Source of the DNA: Herbaspirillum rhizosphaerae_A
GTDB lineage: Bacteria; Pseudomonadota; Gammaproteobacteria; Burkholderiales; Burkholderiaceae_D
Direction: 5' to 3'
Length of the DNA stretch: 64,000 bases
Assembly: GCF_046025915.1 (NCBI RefSeq)
Contig: NZ_JAQQFR010000006.1
Span: forward strand, 62,001-126,000
Of this stretch, positions 24,893 through 34,310 are shown in pieces. Every line of letters begins with the position of its first letter. Positions within the stretch are counted from its first letter, which is position 1. Position numbers and translations under genes: made by a program. Below the pieces are notes generated by a model. The model made no database searches. It saw nothing but the letters and a program-made list of their open reading frames with translations, and was not told the DNA's origin.

Positions 24893-25827
24893 CAGAAATA
24901 TCCTTCTTTTTTACGTTTCTCCATCGACGCTTCGGAGGTCTGGTCATCCATGCGCGTCGCGCCGCGTTCGGTGATCTGGGTGACGGCGGTTTCAGCGATG
25001 ATGGCTTCCACGGAAGCGGCATCGGATGCCACCGGGCAGGTGCACGAAATGTCTCCCACGGTGCGGAAGCGCACGATACGGTTCTCTACGGTTTCGCCGT
25101 CCTTGGCCGGTGTCAGGTCGGTCAGCGGCACCAGCAGGCCGTTGCGCGGGATCACCTGGCGCTCATGCGCAAAGTAGATTGGCGGCAGCGCCAGTTTTTC
25201 GCGGGCGATGTATTGCCAGACGTCGAGCTCGGTCCAGTTGGAGATCGGGAACACGCGCATGTTTTCGCCCGGATGGACACGTGTGTTGTACAGGTCCCAT
25301 AGTTCAGGACGTTGTGCCTTCGGATTCCATTGGCCGAACTCGTCGCGGAAGGAAAAAATACGTTCCTTGGCGCGGGCTTTTTCTTCGTCGCGGCGTGCGC
25401 CACCGATACAGGCGTCGAACTTGAATTCTTCAATCGTTTCCAGCAGCGTCACGGCTTGTGCTGCATTGCGTGAATCGGTCAGCGGGTTGCGCAGACGCAC
25501 TGTGCCGCGCTTGATCGAATCTTCGACTGAACGCACCACCAGCTTTTCACCCAGTTCAGCGGCGCGCTGGTCGCGGAAGGAAATGACTTCCGGGAAGTTG
25601 TGGCCCGTGTCGATGTGCACCAGCGGGAATGGAAATTTGCCGGGGCGGAACGCCTTCTCGGCGATACGCAGCAGCACCACGGAATCCTTGCCGCCGGAGA
25701 ACAGCAGGGCAGGGTTGCTGCACTCGGCCGCAACTTCGCGCATGATGTGGATGGCTTCCGATTCCAGCCAGTCCAGATGGCGGCTGCTGGCGTTATCCAG
25801 GAAAAGTTGTTCAACTGCTGTGTTCAT
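24892..25827 (-). CDS. cysD: Sulfate adenylyltransferase subunit 2
   Basis: A 311-residue ATP-pyrophosphatase-family subunit that carries out sulfate adenylation. The PP-loop is LLFSGGKDSVVLLRIAEK, with HIDTGHNFPEV next to it and the C-terminal segment GDISCTCPVASDA. It works as a heterodimer with CysN. It follows cysH by 92 bp on the same strand and overlaps the cysN start. Confidence 0.96.
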   Translation of the reverse strand: MNTAVEQLFLDNASSRHLDWLESEAIHIMREVAAECSNPALLFSGGKDSVVLLRIAEKAFRPGKFPFPLVHIDTGHNFPEVISFRDQRAAELGEKLVVRSVEDSIKRGTVRLRNPLTDSRNAAQAVTLLETIEEFKFDACIGGARRDEEKARAKERIFSFRDEFGQWNPKAQRPELWDLYNTRVHPGENMRVFPISNWTELDVWQYIAREKLALPPIYFAHERQVIPRNGLLVPLTDLTPAKDGETVENRIVRFRTVGDISCTCPVASDAASVEAIIAETAVTQITERGATRMDDQTSEASMEKRKKEGYF

Positions 25828-25919
25828 ACGATGACCTTTGGTTCAAGTCGAATATCAAGTCGAAATCTGCGATGGCGGCAAGGCTGCGCATCGGTGAAAG
25901 TAGTTGCGGCGAAAGGAAA

Positions 25920-26654
25920 TCAGGCAGGCGCGGTTTGCGATTTGATGCGGATCAGCTTGCCGTCCACTACGTGCAGGCCGCACTCTTTGGAGTCGGGGTT
26001 TTCCCACCACCAGCGGCCGGCGCGTACATCTTCGCCCGGCTGGATCGCGCGGGTACAAGGCTCACAGCCGATCGACGGATAACCCTGATCGTGCAGCGGG
26101 TTGTAGGGCACCTTGTTGTCGCGGATGTATTGCCAGACGTCTTCTTCCGACCAGTCGGCCAGCGGATTGAACTTGGCCATGCCGTGTGACGGATCGTCCT
26201 CTTGCACGTCGAGTGCAGCGCGTGTCACCGATTGCGCACGGCGTTGGCCGGTGATCCAGGATTTGTTGCCGGCCAGCGCGCGGTTGAGCGGCTCGATCTT
26301 GCGGATGCGGCAGCATTCCTTGCGCATCTCGACGCTGTCGTAGAAAGCGTTGAGTCCGTTCTGGCTGACGTATTGTTCGACGGCGGCAGGTTCCGGACGA
26401 TACGGCGTGACGTCGTAGTCGTAGGTTTCCTTGATGCGGTCGAGCATGCCCAGTGTCTCTTTGTGCAGGCGGCCGGTTTCCAGCGTAAAGATGCCGATCT
26501 TGTCCTGCAGCTTGTTGCGCAGGATCATGTCGGTCAGCACCATGTCCTCCGCAGCCATGCTGGAGGCGAACACGGCCGGGGTATATTCGGCGGCGATCTT
26601 TTCCAGCGTGACGCGGGTGGCGGCAATCAGGTCTTGCAAAGCTTGTTCGGACAT
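25920..26654 (-). CDS. cysH: Adenylyl-sulfate (APS) reductase
   Basis: A 244-residue thioredoxin-dependent reductase giving sulfite from activated sulfate. The four cysteines of the APS type are visible: Cys114-Cys115 in KECCRIRK and Cys197 and Cys200 in GCEPCTRA, which bind a [4Fe-4S] cluster and distinguish it from the cluster-free PAPS enzyme. The C-terminal catalytic Cys is in SKECGLH. This matches the absence of an APS kinase here. The ATG at 26654 is preferred over one 33 bases upstream because of the purine-rich stretch just before it and the normal N-terminus. Confidence 0.93.
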   Translation of the reverse strand: MSEQALQDLIAATRVTLEKIAAEYTPAVFASSMAAEDMVLTDMILRNKLQDKIGIFTLETGRLHKETLGMLDRIKETYDYDVTPYRPEPAAVEQYVSQNGLNAFYDSVEMRKECCRIRKIEPLNRALAGNKSWITGQRRAQSVTRAALDVQEDDPSHGMAKFNPLADWSEEDVWQYIRDNKVPYNPLHDQGYPSIGCEPCTRAIQPGEDVRAGRWWWENPDSKECGLHVVDGKLIRIKSQTAPA

Positions 26655-26683
26655 GGCGTTACTTTCTTCCCTTGATGCTGGAA

Positions 26684-27232
26684 TCAATCGCGGGTGACAA
26701 CCGTCTCGCGTTTGGCGCGACGGAACAACGGGTTCTTCTCATCCCACGAGGTCTGGTACTTTTCCGAAAAATCGGTCAGGCCCTTCAATGCATCGTGGAT
26801 ATCCTTGTCGGCACGCACGGCGAAGGCGTTGAAGCCCACGCGCTGCATGTAGAACAACTGGTCGCGCAGCACATCGCCGACAGCGCGCAATTCGCCGGTG
26901 TAGCCGAGGCGGGCGCGCAGGTTATAGGCGATGGAATAGCCGCGGCCATCGGCGAACTTCGGGAAGTCCACGGCGATGACCTGGAATGGCGCCAAATCAT
27001 CTTTCAGTTCTTCCGGACGCTCGTCGCTGGCGAACCAGACGCCGAGTTCCTTGCGGCCTTGCAGCGCCGCGCGTTGCGCCTGCCATACCTTCAGCGGCAC
27101 GATGATCTTGCCTTCAGGGACGGCGACGCCTTCCGGCGTTTCGCCTTCGGTCAGGCGCAGTACGGTCCAGTCATCGCTGATGACGACTTTGTCTTTAATC
27201 AGATTAGGCACAGACGTCTTCTCCAGTGACAT
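26684..27232 (-). CDS. DUF934 protein linked to sulfite reductase
   Basis: A 182-residue member of the DUF934 family, usually found directly after cysI in beta- and gammaproteobacteria and thought to help sulfite reduction, though its action is not established. Visible family text: IIVPLKVWQAQRAAL, VIAVDFPKFADGRGYSIAYNLR and GFNAFAVRADKDI. The start is the ATG at 27232, inside the end of cysI (29-base overlap, different frame), with no room for another promoter. CysH follows after 29 bp. No metal or cofactor motif is apparent. Confidence 0.88.
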   Translation of the reverse strand: MSLEKTSVPNLIKDKVVISDDWTVLRLTEGETPEGVAVPEGKIIVPLKVWQAQRAALQGRKELGVWFASDERPEELKDDLAPFQVIAVDFPKFADGRGYSIAYNLRARLGYTGELRAVGDVLRDQLFYMQRVGFNAFAVRADKDIHDALKGLTDFSEKYQTSWDEKNPLFRRAKRETVVTRD

Positions 27233-28898
27233 GATCAGCTTTGATCGGGGTTGCATAGACGAAATCCTTGAACGGCGTGACGCCGACGCGGCGCACGGTG
27301 TCGATGAAACGTTCGTCTTCGATGCGTTGTTTGACATAGACCTGCAGCAGGCGGTCGATCACGGTCGGCATCTGATGCGCCGAGAACGACGGGCCGATGA
27401 TCTTGCCGATGCTCGACGTATTACCTTGCGCACCGCCCAGCGAAACCTGGTACCACTCGGCGCCATCCTTGTCGACACCCAGAATGCCGATGTTGCCGAC
27501 GTGGTGGTGGCCGCAGGCGTTGATGCAGCCCGAGATGTTCAGTTCGATGTCGCCGATGTCGTGCTGGAAGTCGATATTGTCGAAACGTTCTGCAATGGCT
27601 TGTGCGATCGGGATCGATTTGGCATTGGCCAGCGAGCAGAAGTCACCGCCAGGGCAGCAGATGATGTCGGTCAGCAGGCCGATGTTTGGCGTGGCCAAGC
27701 CGTGCGCCTTGGCTTCTTTCCACAGCGCGTACAGTTCGCTTTTCTTGACGTCGGCCAGCACCAGATTCTGCTCGTGCGTGACGCGCAGTTCGGAGAAGCT
27801 GTAGCGGTCTGCCAGATCGGCAACGAAGTCCAGTTGGTCGGCGGTGATGTCGCCCGGCGGCACGCCGGTTTTCTTCAGCGACAGGATCGCAGCGGCGTAG
27901 CCGGGGACCTTGTGTTCCTTGACGTTGCGCTTGATCCAGTTGGCGAAGCCCTTGTCTTCAGCCTTCAGGCGTTCGTATTCGGCGTCAGTCGCCGGTAGCG
28001 TTTCGTAGGCAGGCTCGGTGAAGTAGTTCGCGACGCGTTGCAGTTCTTCTTCGGTCAGTGTCGAAGGACCGTCCTTGATGTGCTGCCATTCTTCTTCGAC
28101 CTGGCGTGCAAATTCTTCAGGGCCGATGGCCTTGACCAGGATCTTGATGCGGGCCTTGTAGATGTTGTCGCGGCGACCGTACTGGTTGTACACGCGCAGG
28201 ATCGCTTCCAGGTAAGACATCGCGTGCTTCCATGGCAGGAAGTCGCGGATCTGGCTACCGAGGATTGGTGTGCGTCCCATGCCGCCGCCGACCAGCACGC
28301 GGAAACCGACTTCGCCTGCTTCATTCTTGATCACGTGCAAACCAATGTCGTGCACGGCAGTCGCAGCGCGGTCTTGCTCGGAACCGCTGATGGCGATCTT
28401 GAATTTACGCGGCAGGTAAGCGAACTCGGGGTGGAAGGTGCTCCACTCGCGGATCAGTTCGGCGTAAGGACGCGGATCGACGATCTCGTCGGCAGCGACG
28501 CCGGCCAGTTCGTCCGAAGTCGTGTTGCGGATGCAGTTGCCGGAGGTCTGGATGGCATGCATTTCAACCGTGGCAAGTTCGGCCAGGATGTCCGGCGAAT
28601 CTTCCAGCTTGATCCAGTTGAACTGGATGTTCTGGCGGGTGGTGAAGTGGCCGTAGCCACGATCGTATTTGCGCGCGATATGGGCAAACATGCGAACCTG
28701 GCGCGATGCCAGCAGACCGTAGGGAACCGCGATACGCAGCATGTAGGCGTGGCGTTGCAAGTACAGGCCGTTCTGCAGGCGCAGGATGCGGAATTCATCC
28801 TCGATCAGTTCATCGGAGAGGCGGCGGCGCACTTGGTCTCGATACTGTGCAACTCGCTCTTTGACGATCAGATGATCGTATTGGTCATAGCGGTACAT
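27204..28898 (-). CDS. cysI: Sulfite reductase hemoprotein (nitrite/sulfite reductase family)
   Basis: A 564-residue siroheme/[4Fe-4S] enzyme that reduces sulfite to sulfide by six electrons. The cluster ligands are Cys415 and Cys421 in CCPGGDFC and Cys458 and Cys462 in SGCINACGHH; the siroheme-binding arginines are in the N-terminal GYGHFTTRQNIQFNW part. It has two ferredoxin-like half domains in tandem. No CysJ flavoprotein gene is in the window, so electrons may come from ferredoxin or a CysJ elsewhere. It is the second gene of the operon that starts with tauE. Confidence 0.95.
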   Translation of the reverse strand: MYRYDQYDHLIVKERVAQYRDQVRRRLSDELIEDEFRILRLQNGLYLQRHAYMLRIAVPYGLLASRQVRMFAHIARKYDRGYGHFTTRQNIQFNWIKLEDSPDILAELATVEMHAIQTSGNCIRNTTSDELAGVAADEIVDPRPYAELIREWSTFHPEFAYLPRKFKIAISGSEQDRAATAVHDIGLHVIKNEAGEVGFRVLVGGGMGRTPILGSQIRDFLPWKHAMSYLEAILRVYNQYGRRDNIYKARIKILVKAIGPEEFARQVEEEWQHIKDGPSTLTEEELQRVANYFTEPAYETLPATDAEYERLKAEDKGFANWIKRNVKEHKVPGYAAAILSLKKTGVPPGDITADQLDFVADLADRYSFSELRVTHEQNLVLADVKKSELYALWKEAKAHGLATPNIGLLTDIICCPGGDFCSLANAKSIPIAQAIAERFDNIDFQHDIGDIELNISGCINACGHHHVGNIGILGVDKDGAEWYQVSLGGAQGNTSSIGKIIGPSFSAHQMPTVIDRLLQVYVKQRIEDERFIDTVRRVGVTPFKDFVYATPIKADHVTGEDVCA

Positions 28899-28975
28899 CT
28901 TGTGGTCCCTGTTAACGTCTTGTCGAAATCTTGCAGTCGAGATTCCGTGTGATTAAAAAAATAAAGGCCTGTAAC

Positions 28976-29749
28976 TTAAAAAACCAGCTTCAGGGCAACG
29001 CTCGTCAGCGTAACTGCCAGCAGGCCGCGCAAAAATTTCTCCGGCACCGCACGCGCAGCGAGCGAACCGATGGTGATGCCTGGCACCGAACCCAGCAACA
29101 AAGCGCCCAGCAGGCTCCAATCAATCGAACCCAGCCACCAATGGCCGAATGCAGCGATGGCCGTCAGCGGTACCGCATAAGCGATATCGGTGCCGGCAAT
29201 CTCAGCGGGCGACAAACGCGGATAAAGCAGCACCAGAAGAGTGGCGCCGACAGCACCGGCGCCAATCGACGAAATCGTTACCAGTGCACCAAGCACAGCA
29301 CCTGAAAGCATGGTGGCATTAGCAAGTTGACGACCTTGCAACTGGCGGTCAGGATGGGCATTCAGCCATGCCTGAAGTTTACCCTTAAACAGCAAAGCAA
29401 TCACCGTGAGCAAAACGGAAATGGCGATGGAATAGCGGATGACCTGACCGATCTCATTACTGACCGCGCCGAAGTGCTTCAGCAGCAGCGTCGTTACCAC
29501 GGCGGCGGGCAGCGCGCCGTAGGACAGGCGACGCACGATATCCCAACGCACAGTACCTTTGAAACGATGCGCAAACGTTCCGGCCGTCTTCGTCGCCGAA
29601 GCAAAGGCCAGGTCTGTGCCGACCGCCACGCTGGGGTGGATGCCGAACAGCAACGTCAGTAAGGGCGTCATCAGCGAGCCGCCACCGACACCGGTCAATC
29701 CGACCAGCAATCCCACAGCAAATCCGCTGACTACATAAGAAACAGTCAT
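28976..29749 (-). CDS. TauE/SafE-family sulfite/organosulfonate permease
   Basis: A 257-residue membrane protein with about eight hydrophobic segments. The family hallmarks are TGVGGGSLMTPLLTLLFG near the start and SSIGAGAVGATLLVLLYPRL in the second repeat. TauE/SafE proteins move sulfite, sulfoacetate or similar anions, usually out of the cell. As the first gene of the cys operon, directly facing cysB, it could instead bring in sulfur anions, or vent toxic sulfite; sequence alone does not decide. 77 bp separate it from cysI. Confidence 0.88.
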   Translation of the reverse strand: MTVSYVVSGFAVGLLVGLTGVGGGSLMTPLLTLLFGIHPSVAVGTDLAFASATKTAGTFAHRFKGTVRWDIVRRLSYGALPAAVVTTLLLKHFGAVSNEIGQVIRYSIAISVLLTVIALLFKGKLQAWLNAHPDRQLQGRQLANATMLSGAVLGALVTISSIGAGAVGATLLVLLYPRLSPAEIAGTDIAYAVPLTAIAAFGHWWLGSIDWSLLGALLLGSVPGITIGSLAARAVPEKFLRGLLAVTLTSVALKLVF

Positions 29750-29822
29750 AACACCTCGTCTATAACGGGTCGAATCGTAATAAACTTAGGCCCTAAACCA
29801 AACTACTTACTATTTATTTGCT

Positions 29823-29843
29823 TATATGCACATTCGGCATATA
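29823..29843. promoter_or_regulatory. Dyad in the tauE/cysB divergent promoter region
   Basis: TATATGC at 29823-29829 and GCATATA at 29837-29843 form a perfect seven-base inverted repeat in an A/T-rich stretch midway between tauE and cysB. It is a candidate CysB site; CysB boxes are poorly conserved, so this is tentative. Confidence 0.4.
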
Positions 29844-29944
29844 CAAATACAGTCGCTGAAAAACCTGTTGAAAGTCTTCCTGCGAGGCCATGAGACCTCT
29901 TGTTGCGGACTTAAGCGGGTTCCGAACATACAGAAGGACGGGTC

Positions 29945-30886
29945 ATGAATCTGCATCAATTCCGCTTCGTCAGGGAGGCGGTAAGGCAAAACTACAACCT
30001 CACCGAAGCCGCCAAGGCGTTGTACACCTCGCAGCCGGGTGTCTCAAAGGCAATCATTGAGCTGGAAGAAGAACTTGGCGTTGACATCTTCACGCGGCAC
30101 GGTAAGCGTATCCGCGGCCTGACCGAGCCGGGGCGCGCGGTGTTGCGCTCGGTTGAGCTGATCATGCAGGAAGTCGACGGCCTGAAGCGCATCGGCAAGG
30201 AATTCGCTGCCCACGACAGCGGCAGTTTCACTATCGCCACCACGCATACCCAGGCGCGCTATTCGCTGCCGAAGGTGGTGCAGGCGTTCACGCAAAAATA
30301 TCCCAAGGTCAGGTTGTCGTTGCTGCAAGGCAATCCAAAGCAGATCACCGAGATGGTGCGCAATGATCAGGCCGACATTGCCATCGCGACCGAAGCGTTA
30401 GCCTCGGGTGAAGGACTTGTCTCTTTGCCATGTTATCAATGGGAGCATGTCGTCGTCGTATCTGCCGATCATCCCTTGCTGAAGTCGAAAAACTTGTCGC
30501 TTGAAGAAATCGCCAGCTATCCGTTGATCACCTACGATGCCGCCTTCAGCGGCCGCAGCAAGATTGACCACGCCTTTTCTTTGCGCGATCTGAAGCCGGA
30601 CATCGTGCTGGAAGCCATCGACGCCGACGTTATCAAGACCTATGTCGAACTCGGTATGGGCGTGGGCATCATCGCCGGAATGGCCTTTGACGCCGAGCGT
30701 GATCGCGGATTGCGGTCGATTCCTGCCGGCCATTTGTTCGGCACCAATGTGTCACGCGTGGCGTTGAAGCAAGGCGCCTACCTGCGCAGCTATGTTTACA
30801 CCTTCATCGAATTGCTCGCCCCAACGCTGAATCGCAAATTGATTGCGCAAGTGATGGAAGGTGAGAAGGATATGTACGAACTCTGA
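29945..30886 (+). CDS. cysB: LysR-family regulator CysB
   Basis: A 313-residue LysR-type activator of cysteine and sulfate assimilation genes. It opens MNLHQFRFVREAVRQNYNLT, nearly the hallmark of CysB/Cbl, with the helix-turn-helix in LTEAAKALYTSQPGVSKAI and the effector-domain segments FTIATTHTQARYSLPKVV and YPLITYDAAFSGRSKID that in CysB bind sulfate/O-acetylserine analogues. It is divergent from the tauE-cysI operon it most likely controls. Cbl or the SsuR-type sulfonate regulator are alternatives of the same clade. Confidence 0.9.
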   Translation: MNLHQFRFVREAVRQNYNLTEAAKALYTSQPGVSKAIIELEEELGVDIFTRHGKRIRGLTEPGRAVLRSVELIMQEVDGLKRIGKEFAAHDSGSFTIATTHTQARYSLPKVVQAFTQKYPKVRLSLLQGNPKQITEMVRNDQADIAIATEALASGEGLVSLPCYQWEHVVVVSADHPLLKSKNLSLEEIASYPLITYDAAFSGRSKIDHAFSLRDLKPDIVLEAIDADVIKTYVELGMGVGIIAGMAFDAERDRGLRSIPAGHLFGTNVSRVALKQGAYLRSYVYTFIELLAPTLNRKLIAQVMEGEKDMYEL

Positions 30887-30943
30887 TGAATTTTGACTAC
30901 ATCGGCTGGTGTGGGTGCCGGCCGATGATCTGGAACTGATGCA

Positions 30944-32257
30944 ATGATGCGAATGCTTACCGGCCTGCATGGCCATACTCTGCGGCGTGTACGCCGTCTC
31001 TGGCTGCAATACGGAATTCTCTGGACGGGCGCGGTGCTGGTCGGTTTGGTGGCGGTGATGTATGCGTGGCTGATTGATTTCGGCTTTACGATGTTCCGCT
31101 CGATGCAGCGCAGTCACGAATGGCTGCCGCTGATCCTGACACCCGCCATGAGCGCCTTGTGCGTATGGCTGACGCGACGTTTTTTTCAGGGGGCGGAAGG
31201 CAGTGGTATTCCGCAGGTCATCGCCTCGCTGGGCGAAGAGGGCGAGCTGCATGCCAAGCGTGCGCCCAAGCTCCTGTCCTTGAAGATCCTTGCCGGTAAG
31301 ATCGGTGTGTCCTTCCTCGGTATTCTTGGGGGTTTCACCATCGGGCGCGAAGGGCCGACCGTGCAGGTTGGCGCGGCGCTGATGTTCCAGATGCGCCGCT
31401 TTTATCCGCGTCCCAGTGCCTTGCTGGAAAAACGCCTGATTCTCGCTGGTGCAGCCGCGGGTTTGTCGGCCGCGTTCAATACACCCTTGGCCGGTATCGT
31501 TTTCGCAATTGAAGAGCTGTCACGCAATTTCGAGCAGCGCGCCAGTGGCATCGTCATCACTACGATTATCTTTGCTGGTATCGTGGCGTTAGGATTGAAC
31601 GGCAACTACACCTATTTCGGCACGATCAATGCCGGCGGCGACAGCGCACGCGAGCTGATCGTCGCGGTGGTCGTCAGCGGCGTGTTGATGGGCGTGGCAG
31701 GCGGTATCTTTTGCTGGTTGCTGCTCAATACCCATAAATGGATCCCCGCGCCTTTGCGTACCTTGCGGGCAGAGCGCCCGGTTGTATTCGGTGCATTGTG
31801 CGGTCTGGTCGTGGCAATTGTCGGCATCTGCGCCGGTGGCATGACCTTCGGCAGCGGATACGCTGAAGCCAAGGGCGTGCTCACCGACCAGACGCAATTG
31901 TCGGCGTGGTATCCACTCGCCAAAATGGTGTCGATGGTGGGGTCTTATTTGCCGGGTATTCCGGGAGGCATCTTCGCACCATCGCTGTCGATCGGTGCCG
32001 GTTTTGGCAATCTGCTGCACATGGTGTTTGAGCATACCTCGCTGTCGATGCTCATTGCGCTGGCGATGGTGGGCTATCTGGCGGCAGTGACGCAATCGCC
32101 GATCACCGCGTTTGTGATCGTGATGGAAATGATCAACGGCCACGCGCTGGTGATTTCATTGATGGCGACCGCCTTGCTGGCGAGCCGTGTGTCGCGTTTC
32201 TTTGCGCCGCCCTTGTATGAAGCGTTGTCGGAGCGTTACGCGCAGCCGCATCATTGA
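30944..32257 (+). CDS. ClC-type chloride channel/antiporter
   Basis: A 437-residue membrane protein of the ClC family. The anion-site sequences are present: GSGIPQ (86-91), GREGPTV with the gating Glu136, and GGIFAPSLSIG in the C-terminal half. Glu190-Glu191 in AIEELSRNF occupy the place of the internal proton-transfer glutamate of E. coli ClcA, so proton-coupled Cl- exchange is more likely than a pure channel. No CBS domains. It probably has its own promoter in the 57-bp gap after cysB, or is read through from it; a strong terminator follows. Confidence 0.93.
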   Translation: MMRMLTGLHGHTLRRVRRLWLQYGILWTGAVLVGLVAVMYAWLIDFGFTMFRSMQRSHEWLPLILTPAMSALCVWLTRRFFQGAEGSGIPQVIASLGEEGELHAKRAPKLLSLKILAGKIGVSFLGILGGFTIGREGPTVQVGAALMFQMRRFYPRPSALLEKRLILAGAAAGLSAAFNTPLAGIVFAIEELSRNFEQRASGIVITTIIFAGIVALGLNGNYTYFGTINAGGDSARELIVAVVVSGVLMGVAGGIFCWLLLNTHKWIPAPLRTLRAERPVVFGALCGLVVAIVGICAGGMTFGSGYAEAKGVLTDQTQLSAWYPLAKMVSMVGSYLPGIPGGIFAPSLSIGAGFGNLLHMVFEHTSLSMLIALAMVGYLAAVTQSPITAFVIVMEMINGHALVISLMATALLASRVSRFFAPPLYEALSERYAQPHH

Positions 32258-32275
32258 TGCATTAGCTTGATTCAT

Positions 32276-32312
32276 AAAAAAAGCTGAGACCGCGAACGGG
32301 CTCAGCTTTTTT
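32276..32312. terminator. Bidirectional terminator between ClC gene and cheA
   Basis: AAAAAAGCTGAG and CTCAGCTTTTTT form a 12-base stem at 32277-32288 and 32301-32312, with A- and T-runs within the stem ends, serving both convergent genes. Confidence 0.9.
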
Positions 32313-32363
32313 ATTTGCTTCCTGGCTTACTGCTCAGTCTGACCTTGCTAGTCAGTCAGAGTA

Positions 32364-34310
32364 TCAGACCTGCGCAACTGCCTTGGTAGCGGCGCGACAG
32401 CCTTCCAGCAGGAAGGACAGGCCGACCACCAACACCAGCTCACCTTCCGCAGAGCGCGCGGTACCGGTGATGCCGTTGGTTTGGATTGCGGTCAATGGTT
32501 TGATCACCAGATCAGCGGTGCCTTCCACGGCTTCGACGCCGAGGATATACGGATGCGGCACAGCCATGACGATGCCGACGCGTTCGCTACCGGGTTCATA
32601 GCCAAGCACGCCAGCCAGCGAGTGCACCGGCAATGGTCGACCCTGATCGCGCAGCACCGGCGCACCACCGACTTCGTCGAACTCGGCTGGCAATTCCACC
32701 ACACGTTCCACGACTGCCATCGGCAATGCCAGCGCGGCACCGGCGGTACGCACCAGCATGGTCGGGATGATCGACAATTCAATCGGCAAACGGATAGAGA
32801 AGCGGGTACCGACGCCCAGTGTGGAATCGATGCGGATTGTGCCACGGTGTTTTTCCACCGCAGTTTTCACCACGTCCATGCCGACGCCGCGGCCGGATAC
32901 GCTCGACGCCACTTCCTTGGTCGAGAAGCCCGGCAGGAAAACCAGTTGCAGCGCTTCGTCATGACTTTGTGCTTCGTGTTCGCCGATCAGACCCTTGCCG
33001 ATTGCCTTCTTGCGCAGGAAATCGGGATCCATGCCCTTGCCGTCGTCAAAGATTTCAATCATGACGCTGCTGGCTTCTTGCCATGCCTTCAGCGAAATGG
33101 TTGCCTTGTTCGGCTTGCCGGCAGCACCACGGTCGGTTTCAATACCGTGGTCGAGTGAGTTGCGCAGCATGTGAACCAGTGGATCGTAGAGGCTGTCCAC
33201 GACCACGCGGTCCACTTCGGTTTCTGCACCGGAGATCGCCAGATCAACGTCTTTGCCCAGATCCTTGGCCAGTTCGCGCACCAGTCGTGGGAATTTTTGG
33301 AACAGACGGCCGACCGGCTGCATGCGCGTTGACAGTGTGGCGCGTTGCAGTTCGCTGGAGTAGCGCGAAGCACGGCCCAGAGTTTCGGCGAGCGTCGACA
33401 TCAGCGAAGCGGCGGTGCCTTCGAACTTGAACTGTTGCAGCTTTTCCAGCAACACGGCAGCCTGATTGGCGGCCTGTACGGATTCACCTGCAACTTCCAG
33501 CAATGCATCGAGCTTGCCGGCATCGATACGGATGCTTTCTTCTTTGCCGCCGCCAGGTTGATTGTCGGTTGCACGACGGGCAGGCGCCGCAGCGGGTGCA
33601 GCTGCTTTCGGCGTTGCCGAAGGCAGCGATTTTGGATGGCCGGAGGCGGCAGCTTCGGTGCCGGCTGCTTCAGAAGGCACATCAGCCGCGACGGTAGCTG
33701 CTGCAACTACCGGAGTACTACCGGCAGAGGCATTGTCGACACCGCCGGAAACCGCCTGATACAACGCGTTCCAGTCCAATGATCCATCTGCGCCAAGAAC
33801 ACTGGCGCCGCCATTGGCGGAAGGCGTCGAGACCGCAGACGATGTTGCCGAAGCTGCTGCCGGAGCAGAAGCCGGAGCCGGAGCTGTCGCTGGAGCAGGC
33901 GTCGCAGCAACAGGCGCTGCCGCGTTGCCCTCAATGGCCTGCGTCAGGATGTCTTCCAGATCTTGCGGCATCGATGCGAGGCTCGCAGGATCGGCACCGT
34001 TGGCCAGCTCCGTGAGCTGATCGGCGACAAAACCGCTGGCTTGCAGCGCTGCCTCGATCGCCAACGGCGTGACCGGTGCTTTACCGTTACGCAGTGCATC
34101 GAACAGGTTTTCCGTCAAGTGACAGGCCGATACCATGGCCGGCAGATTGACGAAGCCAGCCCCACCTTTGATGGTGTGGAAGGCTCGGAAAACCGCATTG
34201 AGAATTTCCAGGTCGTCAGGATGCCGTTCAAGAGTCAGCAGATGCTCTTCAACGTTAGTCGCGAGGTCCAATGCCTCGACGACAAAATCCTTGAGCATTT
34301 CGTCATCCAT
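32364..34310 (-). CDS. cheA: Chemotaxis histidine kinase CheA
   Basis: A 648-residue kinase. An HPt domain carries the phosphorylated His45 in AFHTIKGGAGF. Residues about 120-255 are an Ala/Pro-rich linker without a recognisable CheY-binding P2 domain. Then come the dimerisation helices (about 262-325), the ATPase domain with LRNSLDHGIE (N box), DDGKGMD and SGRGVGMDVV (G boxes), and a CheW-like regulatory domain (about 510-640). It receives signals from chemoreceptors through CheW and phosphorylates CheY. Its start overlaps the cheZ stop as TAATG. No cheY, cheW, cheR or cheB is nearby. Confidence 0.94.
   Translation of the reverse strand: MDDEMLKDFVVEALDLATNVEEHLLTLERHPDDLEILNAVFRAFHTIKGGAGFVNLPAMVSACHLTENLFDALRNGKAPVTPLAIEAALQASGFVADQLTELANGADPASLASMPQDLEDILTQAIEGNAAAPVAATPAPATAPAPASAPAAASATSSAVSTPSANGGASVLGADGSLDWNALYQAVSGGVDNASAGSTPVVAAATVAADVPSEAAGTEAAASGHPKSLPSATPKAAAPAAAPARRATDNQPGGGKEESIRIDAGKLDALLEVAGESVQAANQAAVLLEKLQQFKFEGTAASLMSTLAETLGRASRYSSELQRATLSTRMQPVGRLFQKFPRLVRELAKDLGKDVDLAISGAETEVDRVVVDSLYDPLVHMLRNSLDHGIETDRGAAGKPNKATISLKAWQEASSVMIEIFDDGKGMDPDFLRKKAIGKGLIGEHEAQSHDEALQLVFLPGFSTKEVASSVSGRGVGMDVVKTAVEKHRGTIRIDSTLGVGTRFSIRLPIELSIIPTMLVRTAGAALALPMAVVERVVELPAEFDEVGGAPVLRDQGRPLPVHSLAGVLGYEPGSERVGIVMAVPHPYILGVEAVEGTADLVIKPLTAIQTNGITGTARSAEGELVLVVGLSFLLEGCRAATKAVAQV

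Noticed and set aside
26684..27337. Longer 217-codon version of the DUF934 gene
   Set aside because: The extra 35 N-terminal residues come from the cysI coding sequence in another frame and are Ser/Arg-rich without family character; the ATG at 27232 fits better.
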